64,000 bases of DNA from Hyaloperonospora brassicae. Its lineage: Eukaryota; Oomycota; Peronosporomycetes; Peronosporales; Peronosporaceae. The DNA is taken from the NCBI GenBank assembly GCA_947650285.1, contig CANTFL010000068.1, positions 1 to 64,000 of the forward strand, written 5' to 3'. The position numbers and the translations under genes are program-made. The notes under the pieces were generated by a model that made no database searches, was not told where the DNA came from, and saw only the letters and a list, made by a program, of their open reading frames with translations. The stretch's first letter is position 1. The number at the start of each line of letters is the position of its first letter. Of the stretch, positions 42,251 to 53,669 are shown in pieces.

Positions 42251-45155
42251 TGACATATATAAGACCGACCTTAGCATGATGAAATTTAGAATCAATACAC
42301 GAAGCTCGGCACTTGCGGTAAGCTGCGTTACTGTAGCAAGACGTCGGTAATGGTTGCGTATGCGCACTACCCAATTTAGGAATTTAGGTCCACTATTTCC
42401 AATAAATAAGCCTAATTACCAAGTCATTTCACCGTGATAAAGTCATGGAAATTAAATGAACCCTTCACTGTGGAAAGCAAAGTCAGAACAAATGAGTTTG
42501 CATTGAGTGGTTTCACCCGAAGTCCCCATGGACGTCCAAGCCATTTCGAGATCTGCAGAATACACGGAATATATCTGGCTCCTTTTATGAGGCTGTTTTG
42601 TCATCTAATATACGCCTAGACCTTTGTGTCTAGTAGATCCTCCGTGTGGAACGGTGATGCCTAGGTCGGTAGGGTCAACATGGATTGCCAGCGCAAGCCA
42701 TTTCGCCGCGATGATAAATAGTAAAGGAGCCAGCAGGAATCCTTGGCGGATACCCGAGCGCGCTTTCTGTATTGTCAAAAGCTTCCCGTTAACCATAATT
42801 TTTTTTGCTCGGAACCGTTATAAAACTTACGGATTATGATATCAAACCACGGCTAGAATTTAATTTGCGTGATCGCTTTAAAGAGAAAATCTCGAGCAAC
42901 GGTATCATACTATTTTCGAAAGTCAAGTAAGATAATTGCTTCACGATGCATGTCCGACACCCTAGGTTTGGCTGTACTTGTGCTTATGGTAGCTATTATC
43001 ATCAGAATAGTCTTTCGAATCTGCCGTCCATGTACAATGCCTTAATATGAATCTCCCATTGATTGCCCTATTACGAGCTGGACCCGCGTGGCTATGACCT
43101 TTGAGAATGTCTTTTGACTTGTTTGACGCATTACGATTGGTCTGGAATCCATTGCATCCTCAAACACCCTCTGTTTGTGTATCGAATAGATCGACCCTTC
43201 TAGTAATGATGCAGTGAGTTACCGACTTTATGGATCTCGCTGCCACTAGCGACCATCGCCAATTCTAATACTAATTGGGTTCCTTAATCACGGCATTATC
43301 AAGCCTATCCGCCCCAGCTGCTTTTTGGTGGTGTAGTACATCAATGGCTTCTCTTACCTCATTGGGTTATATCTCGCGCATTAACAAACCATTATCGGTC
43401 GCCGATAAGTATCTATTATCCGAAATCGTGACAAATTCGATCTAACTGGGTAACCAGTAGTAAAAACGAGGCTGAATTGTGGACATCAATCATAATAGGA
43501 TTCCATTCCGATGCAAACCGATCCGCCGTTTTCATGTCGCGCGTTAACTCAGTCCGGAAATGTTTCAATTGGCTGTAACGGTTTAATCCCGACTAAACAC
43601 AAATGCCCGTTTGCAATTCCATCGATTTGATTCATTGTCCGATTCAATCTGTCTACCGTTTGCAATAAATGTTATTCCCTCGCCTCCTCACTTTTGACCG
43701 AAAGACGCTCTATACGAGTAGATATATGTGCATAGATATTAGCCTCTATCCGCCGATTAATTGATTTCTTCTTTGGTACGCTCGCCGCCGCAGCCGATGA
43801 GTTATTGCCACCCACTTCCTAGCGGGTGCGTCTTTAGTCGCACAGGTCGCTCTGTAGCGCATGGGCTCATCGAAAAGAGCTTCCAGGAGCTCCTCGATAC
43901 CTCGAGAGGGCTGAAAATACCTGGTGGTATATGTAATCGTACAACGATGTCGTCGTGACTGGGAAGATAGTCCGGTTTCGTTGTAATGCAAGTGCACACG
44001 CTGATGGTCTGACCTTACGCGCGATTCATTTATCGACACACCTTACACCACTGGGACCATAATCGCTACACAAAGAGTCGATCTATGCTACTCGCTGCAT
44101 CAGGCCCCCAATACGCAAACATTCGATGGGTCAGAAATGTCCCCTTTCAATTCACTGGCGCACTTAAAAGGCAAGCGTCCTCCACGATATTATTTTCGAT
44201 TATGCTTAAAAGCGCGGCGCTTTCCGGCAACTGCGTCAGTACGCCGCCAAGCCTGTATAGAGGCGGACTCTCAATACAATTGATGTCGCCAGCAAATATT
44301 GTCGCCCGTTGATTTAACGACCACGCATGTTATTCATTGAAGAAATTCTCACGACAAACTGGTTTTGTTTGGCGCATGTATTTTCACCAAGCGGATATTG
44401 AACAGGTTGAATATAATGACCCAAGTCGATCGACTCGTTATGTTTCAAGGAATTGTCGAGGCAGCTGTAAAATGGGTCAATAAAATTGCTACTCCCTTAG
44501 TCCGTCTATCTCGAATGCTCTGACACGAAACCAGCAGTCCACTTTGCTGCTCATGTTGACCCCACAAACAAGCGGGCCCATGTGAAAATGAGCTGATCCA
44601 CTTCGTCTTAGCTGCGTAAGTGAGTCTCTTGGACCATTTAGGCGAGTAACCGTTGGTGTTCTGGAGTCCGGCGTCATGCAGTAATCCACGATACTTAATC
44701 TAAAAATTCTTAACATTCTGAATATAATTCCGTTTGGACCCATTAAATTGATTTATAAATTGATGAATCCTCCAGACGTTGAGTGGTTGCCGGTGATAAA
44801 ATGTATTCGGTAGGCGTCCGTGGGTGTGAGGCCTCCGGTGGAGGTCGACGCCGCAGTTTCTTGGTTAGAAGTGCTCTTAGTAATAATGTACGGCGTCCAT
44901 ACTCCCATGCTTAAATGCAGTAGAGAAGAAGCGCGCGACAGAGAACCCATTGTCGGTGGAGAACAAGGCAATAAATGCCTTACGATACGTGGCAATCGAA
45001 TTAAGCGTATCCGAATGCTTTCTTAGGCGGGGTGGCATACCCTTCGCTGAGCGATCTTCTTGGCCTAGGGGAACTTTAATCTCGTGATCGTATAAGACCG
45101 CGCAAATTATGTGTTTGCCAAATTTAGATATGTTGCTCACATCACACAATTCCAA
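42250..45155 (-). pseudogene. Decayed APE-type LINE (endonuclease and reverse transcriptase), L1/Tx1-like
   Basis: Read on the minus strand, the end of an endonuclease/exonuclease/phosphatase domain is visible at SDHQRVHLHYNE near 44012-43980 (the SDH motif). Reverse transcriptase motifs follow: LLDFRK(stop)YDTVARDFLF near 42935-42880 (motif A, Ala replaced by TAG), and ARSGIRQGFLLAPLLFIIA near 42770-42710. Domain order and the SDH motif place it with L1-like LINEs. Upstream frames near 44743-44489 and 45155-44877 may be the rest of the endonuclease but are not certain. Stops and frameshifts occur throughout. The 5' and 3' limits given are approximate. Confidence 0.6.
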
Positions 45156-45644
45156 AACAGGATCATCCCCGTAAGAGTAAGTGCGTGATCGGAACCAGTC
45201 GTCGCGGCTGTCTGTAAGCGCCGATAAATCTTACGGGTCCATTCTGGTGAAATTGGTACACCAAGACTCTAACCACTTTTTTTATCGATAAATCGGTAGA
45301 TCGAGAGCAATAAACGCCCCACCAGCCTTGTATACATCCACGTCGCCAAACCGCCATTCCTCTTTTTAGAGCCTCGACAATCAAAGCGCTAAGAGCCTCA
45401 TACAGAAATCTTTGCATCATATTAAAAAGAAGCTTCGGCTCCCGCTGCCTTACCGTGACCTATTCGTCAGGACTAATATGCCCATGGAGGAAAATGGACC
45501 CGGCCGGGCTGGCCAAACCTCACCCTGTTTCAGGAAAGGCTATAGCCAACTCAGTCATGTGTTAGATGGCTCACGTAATACAATTTGCACAGTAAAGTTC
45601 TACATGAGCGTGTTCGCATCCTGATCATAAACGGAAACACTTGT
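45156..45644. other. Interval between the LINE and Gypsy copy C
   Basis: Only short frames are present. The right edge is where similarity of copy C to its family stops, about 110 bp into the integrase core. Confidence 0.45.
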
Positions 45645-47991
45645 GTGGAACGCCTTGATCGATTCGGGATCAGCAGCAAGATGTACCATCTTGCTGAACC
45701 GGTTAGCAAACACAAGAATACTATTATTCTTGTGAGCGTCTTCGGAAAAACCGAAGACGAAATCCATTGAAACGGACTGCCAGCACTCTGCCGGAACAGG
45801 CAGAGGTTGCAATGGAATTCACGGGATGAAAGACTAGGCTTCCCCGTTGACAAACCTCGCAAGCACGTATGTACTTGCGTACAAACTGATACTGGCGTGG
45901 CCAGTAATAGTCACGACTTTACGCGAGGTAAGTCTTTTCTCTCCCACGATGATCACCTGTTGGGGCATCGTGACGCTCAGACATGACGCTTAAACGCAAA
46001 TTATCATGAGCGGGGACGACGACACGAGGCGTGTTGCCGGCAACAGCTGTATATTACAGCAATCCGTTGCGTGTACTATACCGATCCGATGAGGATCGGT
46101 ACAAAGCGGGTAAATCCCTCATGGATTTACTGGATGGATTCACTAGATGATCTATCAATCGCAGAAGATCCTTATCTTCCGCGAATGCCTTTCGTACGTC
46201 GTCAAGTAAGATTGACGACGGAACACTGACTGACAGTGTCGGAACAGTGGGCTTATCCTCACTGTTGAATTGTGCGACCGGCTCGAAATCGGGCCGGCGC
46301 GAGGAGTGCATCAGCGACGACGTTTAGTCGTCCTGGTTTATACTCCACGGAGAATTTATACTCCGCGAAGAAAGACAGCCACCTCGCCATTCTTTGCGAG
46401 AGGTGTGGGCTGTTTACGGCCGTGCGTAATGACGCATGGTCCGTATAGACAACAAACGGTCTATCTCCCAAGAGATAGACGCGAAACTTAGCCAGTGCAT
46501 ATTTCATGGCAAGGAATTCCTTATCATGCACTGATTAATTGCGCTCAGCTGCCTGCAGCTGACGCGACTGATAACAAATGACGCGCTCTGCGCCATCCGC
46601 ATCAAATTGCATTTACGCACAGCCGATCTCAAAATCGCTGGCATCACAGACCACATGAAATGGTCTGTCCTGTTTTGCAATCGCCAAGATCGGCGACTGC
46701 ATCGAATTTTGCTTGATACCTTCAAAGGAAAGCTGACACTCATTGTTCCATGACTACTTGACATTTTTCTTGAGCAAGCAAGAAAGATGAACAGTCATCT
46801 CGGCGTAGTTGCGCGAGTACTTGTGCAAGTACGCCGCTAGCTCAAGGAACTTCCTTAGTTCCTTGACATCGACTGGCACTGGCCAGTCGGTGATTGCCTT
46901 GGTCTTTTCGGGATCAGGGTGTACGCCGTGTTTACCCACGATGCATCCAAGAAGTGGTATTTCGCTAGCCGCGAATATACACTTCTTGAGGTTTGCGTAC
47001 AACTTATTCTTGCGCATAAGTTGAAGGACTTGACAAACGCGATTTCTGTGAACTTCAACGTCCGTCTTTCCGTCCATAGCCCGGCTATGGACGAACACAT
47101 CGTCGAAGTAACTCGGTGCAAAGTCTCGTACCGGTCTCAACATATTTGCAACACATCTGTTAAAAGTAGCAGGGCATTACTCAGCCCCTGTGGCATCACT
47201 AGCCACTCCCACAGCATCCCGCTGGGGGTACTCACTGCCGTGAACGGGACGTCCAGTTCACGCATCAGGATCTGATAGAATCTATCCATCAGATCCATGG
47301 ACGAAAAGATGGTACTCTTTGACATACCATCTATGATTACGTCCTTCCCCGGTATCGGCGTCTGAGACGGTACCGTTGCAGCGTTCAACTTGTTGAACGC
47401 GTGCACTATCCGCCATCCTCCTGTGGACTTTCGTACACAGAAGGTCGGAGAGCTGTGAGGGGATATTGATTCCCTCACATGGCCCGCTGTTAAGCGATCG
47501 GCAAAGGACTTGTCGATCGCTAGTACTTGTTCACGAGGCAGTGGCCACTGCTTCATGACACAGTACTTCGAGCCCGGTTTGAGCTCGATCTCGTGTCGAG
47601 TGCCTTTGTCCTTAGGCAACTCGCAAGGTACGGATTCTGGGAATACGTCCTTGATATCTATCAAATCCTTATACAAAGGATTTGCCTTAAGTGACTCCCA
47701 GGATTGAGACGTGTATCGCTCAATCCGAGTCTTCTCATCGAGGACACTTTCATCCATCGATGAGCTGCTGAGAACCCGCTCGTTCTCATCAAATACTGTC
47801 GCCGACCGAATATCGGACACATACTCATCCTCTGTGACGGGTACACAGATCTGCTTGACTTTGCCACTACGCAGATCACGCAAGAACCGTTTCGGTTCTA
47901 GCGTTGGCAACTGATTTATCTCCGAAGTTAACTTCGGAGGCACAATCAGATCAAGTGTATAGGCGCCTACACTTGATCCGTCATTAGCCAA
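45645..47991 (-). pseudogene. pol: pol, Gypsy family 1 copy C
   Basis: Reverse transcriptase, RNase H and integrase zinc region match copy A closely. Lesions specific to this copy are a one-base loss near 47165 (shift between NALLLLTDV and the following MLRPVRDFAPSYFDD) and a TGG to TAG change near 46755. Lesions shared with copy A are TAA codons near 46610, 46533, 46052 and 45914. Integrase core residues after MVHLAADPES are lost. Confidence 0.85.
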
Positions 47992-48544
47992 AGACGTTCA
48001 ACGTCTCGGTTTCTTCCTGGTAACTTCCTTCCACAGATTGCTGAGGTCCTATTCCCTCAACAAGTGACTCTTGAGGAATTCCTTCCTCAAGTACGTGGGG
48101 ACTTATTCCCTCGACGTCTTCTGACTGTGGCTGTGCAACCACAGTCAGGCACCGATCCTCTACGGTCGACTCTCTAGTCGACCTAGGATTTCCATGTTGC
48201 CCTTTGAAGGCAACAGGTTTCTTTTGTCCAAGATGCTTCCCGCTAGGCATGCATCCATGTCCCGGTCCACTCGACTTATTCAAGTGGTTGACCTTCGGCG
48301 CCGCCTGTACTTCTGTACAGCCGCCGGGAGCTTGATCCACAGTGTAGTGATCAACTACACTGTGATCTTGTGCAGTCGTGCTAACGAACGTACTGCAAGT
48401 GAGGACATCGCACTCACTCGCAGTACATCCACACGCTTGTGGACGATCCAAGATGTTCATTAGATGGCCTTCTGATGAACAAGTGGCAGGCATCTTCATG
48501 GATCGATGCTGCCAGCTCATCCTTGGCCGTTCCTTCTGAGCCAA
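47984..48544 (-). pseudogene. protease C-terminal part and spacer, Gypsy family 1 copy C
   Basis: The frame starts after a shift in the protease (GLPWLRRNGQG in the upstream frame) and continues with the Ser/Gln-rich spacer ending TLNVFG. Its stop overlaps the pol frame by 8 bases in the +1 phase, exactly as in copy A. Confidence 0.8.
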
Positions 48545-50100
48545 GGTAATCCCAGGATGACATCGAATTTGTCATCCAGATCCAGTACGATGAAGTCATC
48601 ATCGTACTGTTCGCCCTCCAACGTGTAGTGGATTCCTACTACACGTTTCTCAACGGTAAACGATGCGCCTGTTGCAAGACGCACCGTCATCCTCGTGAGG
48701 GGAATGTCGCGCTCAACGAACTTGAGCCTACGACCCTCTAGTGACTGGCGACGAACAAAATTGTTCGACTCCCCACAGTCTACTAGGGCACGAAGCGACA
48801 AATCATTTGTCGCTTCCAACTTCAAGGTGATGAGAGAAACGTCATCACCAGGTGCAGAGACACACAACGATTGCGTATCTGGAGCAACTTTCGTCAAGAG
48901 ATTTGAGAATTCTCTTGAGGTTGCTGGATCAGTAGGGCGCTCCGCCCCTACTGACCCCGACCATTTTTTTGGTCCGCGTCGATGTTGTCGCTTCGCAACA
49001 GCGCTGGACCCACGCCCATTGCCCTTTCTGGCAACAGGTCGTCCATTTCGCTCAGTACTGCTTGGTACTGGGCGTGGAGCACTACACTCATATGCGTAGT
49101 GCCCTAACTTCTGACAGCGATTGCACTTCAGCAATCGCTTGTTGTTTGAAGAGCGAGGTCTCTTGCTATCAAGATAGCAGAGGTCCACTGGTTCTGGACC
49201 TCCGATCTTTTGTCGTCTCGGTGGACGATAAGAGTTTGAGCTAGCATGAGCCTGTCTCATGCTAAATTCTTCCTGTTCCGCGGCTGATATCGCATCGTCT
49301 AGCGTATTCAGCTCAAGGCGGAATAGGTGGCTCCTGACGGGCCCTTCTGCGAGACCTTGCACGAACACCGTAATCAACGTGTGTTCATAAACTGGGTTAG
49401 CAGTTATACTACTCGCTAGGAGTCGTATATATTGGGCGTAAGCGTGAAAATTACGCTTACCCTGCTTGAGTTTCAGTAACTCTGAACGATCTCTGAACTC
49501 AGCGCGTGGCGGCTCAAACGTTTGTCTGAGCTGGGACTTTAAGTCATCTAGCGACCTAAACACATTTGGGTCGCTACTCTCGAGTCCCAGGGACCAAGTT
49601 TTGGCACGCCCTGCCAAGTGGTTCTGAGCAAATGTGAGTTTCATTTGCTCATCTTCGACGCGACGAGCCCTTAAGGATCTGTCGAGTTCGACAAACCACA
49701 GTAACAGGGAGTCTTTCGGGACTCCACTGTACTTGGAGATGTCAACCTTCATGACTTCGGGACGACGCGCATGTGCCGTCCCGCCCACAGCAGCATGGAA
49801 TTGCTGCTGTCTCAACAGCTCTGTCTGTTGAGCACCGAGTTCTCTCAAATGCTCGGCCTGTTGAGAGCATTGCGGGTGAAGCAAGGCTACCTTCTCCCTT
49901 TCGGCGACAAGTTCACTTTATATGAACTTGGCTATAACGGCATGTTGTTGGTATCTGTCTAGAGACTCCAAGATGGCGCTAATGGCAAACTCGCCTACGG
50001 TAGAACTCATTCGTTCTACCGCACCCCATTCCAAGTCACTCAAATAATTAAACCCTTCACGCGTGGCGTGAAAGGTCTCTTCATCATCCAACATGTTCAT
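48517..50100 (-). pseudogene. gag: gag and protease N-terminal part, Gypsy family 1 copy C
   Basis: One frame from ATG 50100 (MNMLDDEETFHATRE) to 48517 is interrupted only by TAA at 49920-49918, the same stop as in copy A. It includes the Gag core, zinc knuckle CNRCQKLGHYAYEC and the protease motif VDCGESNNFV, showing that gag and protease are encoded in one frame in this family. The frame is lost at the ILGLPWL motif. Confidence 0.85.
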
Positions 50101-50150
50101 GGTGGATGACGTGGAGGTGGTCGCTGGAATGACTACAAAGTGCTACCAGG

Positions 50151-50565
50151 TGTATCGGGGCACACACTTGCGTGAACTTAACGCAAGGGTTTGGGTGCCC
50201 CGACAAGCGTACACGAGGCAACCGAGGAAGCGGTAGGTAAGACAGAGGCAACACTGTCTTAGAGAAAAGTAGAACTGTTGTATTAATATAATTAAGTCTT
50301 TTAACTACTGTCTCTCTATATGACTTAACTTAATTATACTAATCTAACTGGATGTATGACGACGTCTCGTCACCACTCATTGCGCGCGTCTTGAGGCGAT
50401 TGATGGGTTGATATCGTCAAGATATCAACTAATGAGCAGACGCTTTGGTCGACCCATCCATATCACCACTATTGGTGATATTGTTCAAAGAATATCCAAC
50501 ATAATATTCTTTATTGTCATTATCTCTCAAATGACAATTTCCATGTAACGGGCTGCTCCGTTACA
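50151..50565 (-). repeat. 5' LTR, Gypsy family 1 copy C (415 bp)
   Basis: On the minus strand it starts TGTAACGGAGCAGCCCGTTA and ends GTGTGCCCCGATACA, followed by the primer site CCTGGTAGCACTTTG. It is more diverged from the A and B LTRs than those are from each other, and it has an extra stretch near 50240-50265 (GACAGAGGCAACACTGTCTT). Confidence 0.9.
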
Positions 50566-52108
50566 ATAAACCTTAATCCAAATCCAAAATTTGCGCTCGC
50601 CATCCCATCGTCCTCCCGAAACATCTTTGCACGCTGGTACTTTATCAATTTCTCAGCATGGCGAATGCACATGTTACCTTCAGCGGGTTCGTCCGTCTTC
50701 TGAGCTTCAAACGGAATGGATAGGTCACAAATGTGAGCCGTCTTGGAGGCCGCGTCAAAAATCTGGATATCGGGCCACAATTGACTCCCCGGTAGACCCT
50801 CCACATATGTGTCGAAACGAGCCTTCAAACGGCCGGAGGTCTTGGAAATAATGCGACCCACCTTTTCTTTAATCATCGCCAACACACGGTCGTGGCGACC
50901 ATCAATGGCACGGGAATTGCCCGGCCAGTGTTGAATAACATTCCGGAGAGTTTTATCGTGATGGCTTCATGGGCGACAAAAAGACGCACCACCACGCTCA
51001 TTCCACCGTCGAAGAACTGAGCAAGTAGGCACCACATCAACTCGAGCCTGTAAAGCAAAACGGAATTCCGCATCGCTCATTCCAACACTATGAAAAAGAA
51101 AAACAACTTTCAGCTCCACCAATAGCCCGCAAACTGTTCGCGGAGCCCTCAATCCTTTCCATCGCTCACTCGCCATTAATTTGAATGGCTGCGAAGCTGG
51201 CGGGTGATGTCGTTATGTTGTAGTGGCTGCAAGCGATGTGGCAACTTGAGCTGTAACATAATTTCCGTCTCGGTCCCATCTTCCGTCTCTGTCCGATCTT
51301 CCGTCTTTATCGGTTTGGTCGTCAGCTTCAATTTACAGGCAGCCAGATGGTTCTTGAAGTCCACCCACAACGAACCAATATCCCCCGACTTGCGCTTCTG
51401 GCGGGCAAATGGTGAAGAATCGAGATCGCCATTCAGGAAAAGTTGTATAGCCGTAGGTATACGTCCACGCCAATGGTCCGGGTCCATGATGAATCGCTTC
51501 TGGATTGCCTGCCACACTTGCTCTTGAGCAATCTCACAAATAGGCACATCGGAGGAGTGCAGCATCTGCCAGGCATGGCTTATCTGGAGCACAGCCCGAA
51601 GTTCGACGAGTTGGATGAAACCCAAACCACCGGCGGCAACCGGAGCGTGAAACGTATCAGTCGTGCTGGACTGGTTGAGCTTCAGAAGATGGCGTAAACC
51701 ACGTGCCAAGGCTGAGTCCACACTGTCCAGCTGGGTCTTGTAGGCTCGTACGTGTCGCAACAGATAGTCGACTTTGGGGTAAACATAAGTCTTGATGGCC
51801 TTCGTCTTTTTCCAAGGATCCAGTGATGAACTCAAAATCGCTGCCATCATGCGCCTCATGTCTTTCAAAACAGGTCCCATCAAGCCACGGTGCTTGGCAT
51901 GATTAAAGCCGTCACCCATCACAAGGAACTTGGAGCCTTCCGAAATCTTTAGCGACGTAATGATGTCACCTTCTAGCATAAATCCCACTTGATCGTCACG
52001 TAAGTGACCATGTGTATCTGTCTTTACCGAGAAAGAAGCACACTTGGAATTATTGGCTTGCATAATAGACAACCGAAGAAACTGGACATGAACTGTATTA
52101 ATTTTTCA
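50566..52108 (-). pseudogene. Utopia-like LINE, C-terminal part: RT thumb, Cys/His region, restriction-like endonuclease
   Basis: Frame 52072-51176 (298 codons) starts in the sequence that follows the reverse transcriptase active site (NNSKCASFSV) and contains YVYPKVDYLLRHVRAYKTQL and HAPVAAGGLGFIQLVELRAV, typical of LINEs with a restriction-like endonuclease. A broken Cys/His region follows (ALQARVDVVPTCSVLRRW). Frame 50885-50566 has the endonuclease motif LWPDIQIFDAASKTAHICDL, a PD...D type active site. The element ends where Gypsy copy C is inserted. It is the continuation of 59685-63617, from which it is separated by family-2 copy E. Confidence 0.8.
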
Positions 52109-52569
52109 CGTCGTCTGGTAGTCGACAATCGGTGTGGTGCGCACAAGATATGGGGCTCCCTTTTAATATATATAGAAACACAGTATCATTCGTTGAAGAC
52201 TGATATCTGTCATTTATTGATTACGAGATCTTTTAATAGATTTATTTAGGACATTAGCGAGTAGGTTAATTACTTTGTTCTAAGATATTATTATAGGTTA
52301 AAAGAAGAATCAAGATTCAGTTATTATTTTGATCAACAAAAGACACGTGCCTTACGAGGCTTCTTGATCGGAAGAGCTAGCAACACCTGTAAAGGTAGCT
52401 GCTCTTGAGCACTCTGTGCTGTAATTCTCTTGAATCTTTTGGTCCCCCTGGAACAGGGACCGTTAGCTCTCTAAGCTTGTTGACTCTCTGAGTCGGTTTC
52501 GTAGAACAAAAGATTATCGTAGAGCGTTAAGTCTTCGTCTGACTTAAGAAGCTGCGTAGCTCCGCTACA
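52109..52569 (+). repeat. 5' LTR, Gypsy family 2 copy E (461 bp)
   Basis: The LTR runs from CGTCGTCTGGTAGTCGACAA to GTAGCTCCGCTACA and is followed by the primer site. It differs from the 3' LTR at 59218-59684 at many positions (for example CAATCGGTGTGGTGCGCACA against CAATAGGTGTGGTACACACA), so the insertion is old or the LTRs have different histories. Confidence 0.9.
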
Positions 52570-52699
52570 CTTGGTAGCACTCTTAGTCAATCTACGCCTA
52601 ATTCGGTAACGACTGATCCTCTGTGAGGATGGAGCATCTCACACACCCTCTCTGAGGCCCATTAATTTGCGCTTAATAAGCTGACCGCGGCCGTTGGCC

Positions 52700-53660
52700 T
52701 TAACTATGTGGCGTTTAATGCTGCACAAGGTCCCGATGTGCTCAATGCATGAGTCGAGACCTTCATGCAGTATATAACGGCCCTGTTCGGGAATATTTCT
52801 TAACCAAGTAGCGTCGGCTATGCCAATACGCTACGTGGCAACGCCACCAGAAGAGGCTAAGTCTCGTTCCCTTCGGGTGGACGTTAAACATTACTCCGGG
52901 TCGGGAAGAGATAACCTGACCCTCTGGATCCTTGAGATTGAGATGACCATGACCTCTGGACTTATCTTACTGGAATATTAGCGGGTCTCGATGGCTATCT
53001 CAAAGCTTGATGGAAGAGCTAGAGATTGGGCTCTGACGTGTGGCACGTCGGTCGCTTGGCGTTTCCCACATAGGATTTGCTCAAGTTAGACCTTTTGCGA
53101 GTTTTCTCGCCACCTAACCAGGCTTATCGTGTTGCTCACGCTTCTGGTCTACCCGTCAGGGTAAGAATTACTTAACATACTATGTCCAAGAGTTGAGAAC
53201 TCTGATGGCTGCTGTGCAGTCTGGCCCTCTCCCTAAAACAGTCTATGTAACTGTATTCATGGAAGGTCGTCGGAATGGCGTTACCAGGACCGAGGTGTTT
53301 CGGGTCCATCCCTCTTTTTTTAAGGAAGCTGTTAGCATAGCTGAAAATGCTAAGCACAACTTCAAATCGGCCAGACTTGTTTGGAATGGGTACAACCCAA
53401 TCTCTGCAAGGTCAACCTCTGCGATCATCTCGGCTAACTGTAAGCCAAAACCAATGGATCTCAGTCATGCTGAAGATGAAGGTGAAGCGGATCTTCATGT
53501 TGCAAAGCGACGACAGGAAGTAAGACGCTATTATATGTGCGGAAGCACTAAACACTTGCGTCTTACTTGTCCTTTGCGTAAGCAACGATAGACTCCTACG
53601 GGTCGAAACCCAGCCACAATCAGAAACGTGGTATGGTACGGGGAAACGTCGACACCCAGT
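52700..53660 (+). pseudogene. gag: gag, Gypsy family 2 copy E
   Basis: The same Gag core and lesions as in copy D are present, including TAG at 52980-52982. The frame 53193-53591 carries TVYVTVFMEGRRNGVTRTEV and a zinc knuckle in which the first Cys context has changed (YYMCGSTKHLRLTC), removing the first Cys of the CX2C pair. It ends in TAG at 53589. Confidence 0.8.
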
Positions 53661-53669
53661 AGGCGCGAG

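Larger units (their letters stand above)
45645..50565 (-). mobile_element. Gypsy family 1, copy C: 5' LTR to early integrase core, 3' truncated
   Basis: Read on the minus strand the order is LTR, primer site, gag, protease, spacer, reverse transcriptase, RNase H, integrase zinc region and integrase core to about NRFSKMVHLAADPES, after which similarity to copy B ends. The element sits in the C-terminal end of the Utopia-like endonuclease coding region (edge at 50566). It is very similar to copy A and shares its five TAA stops, but has its own extra lesions. Confidence 0.9.
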
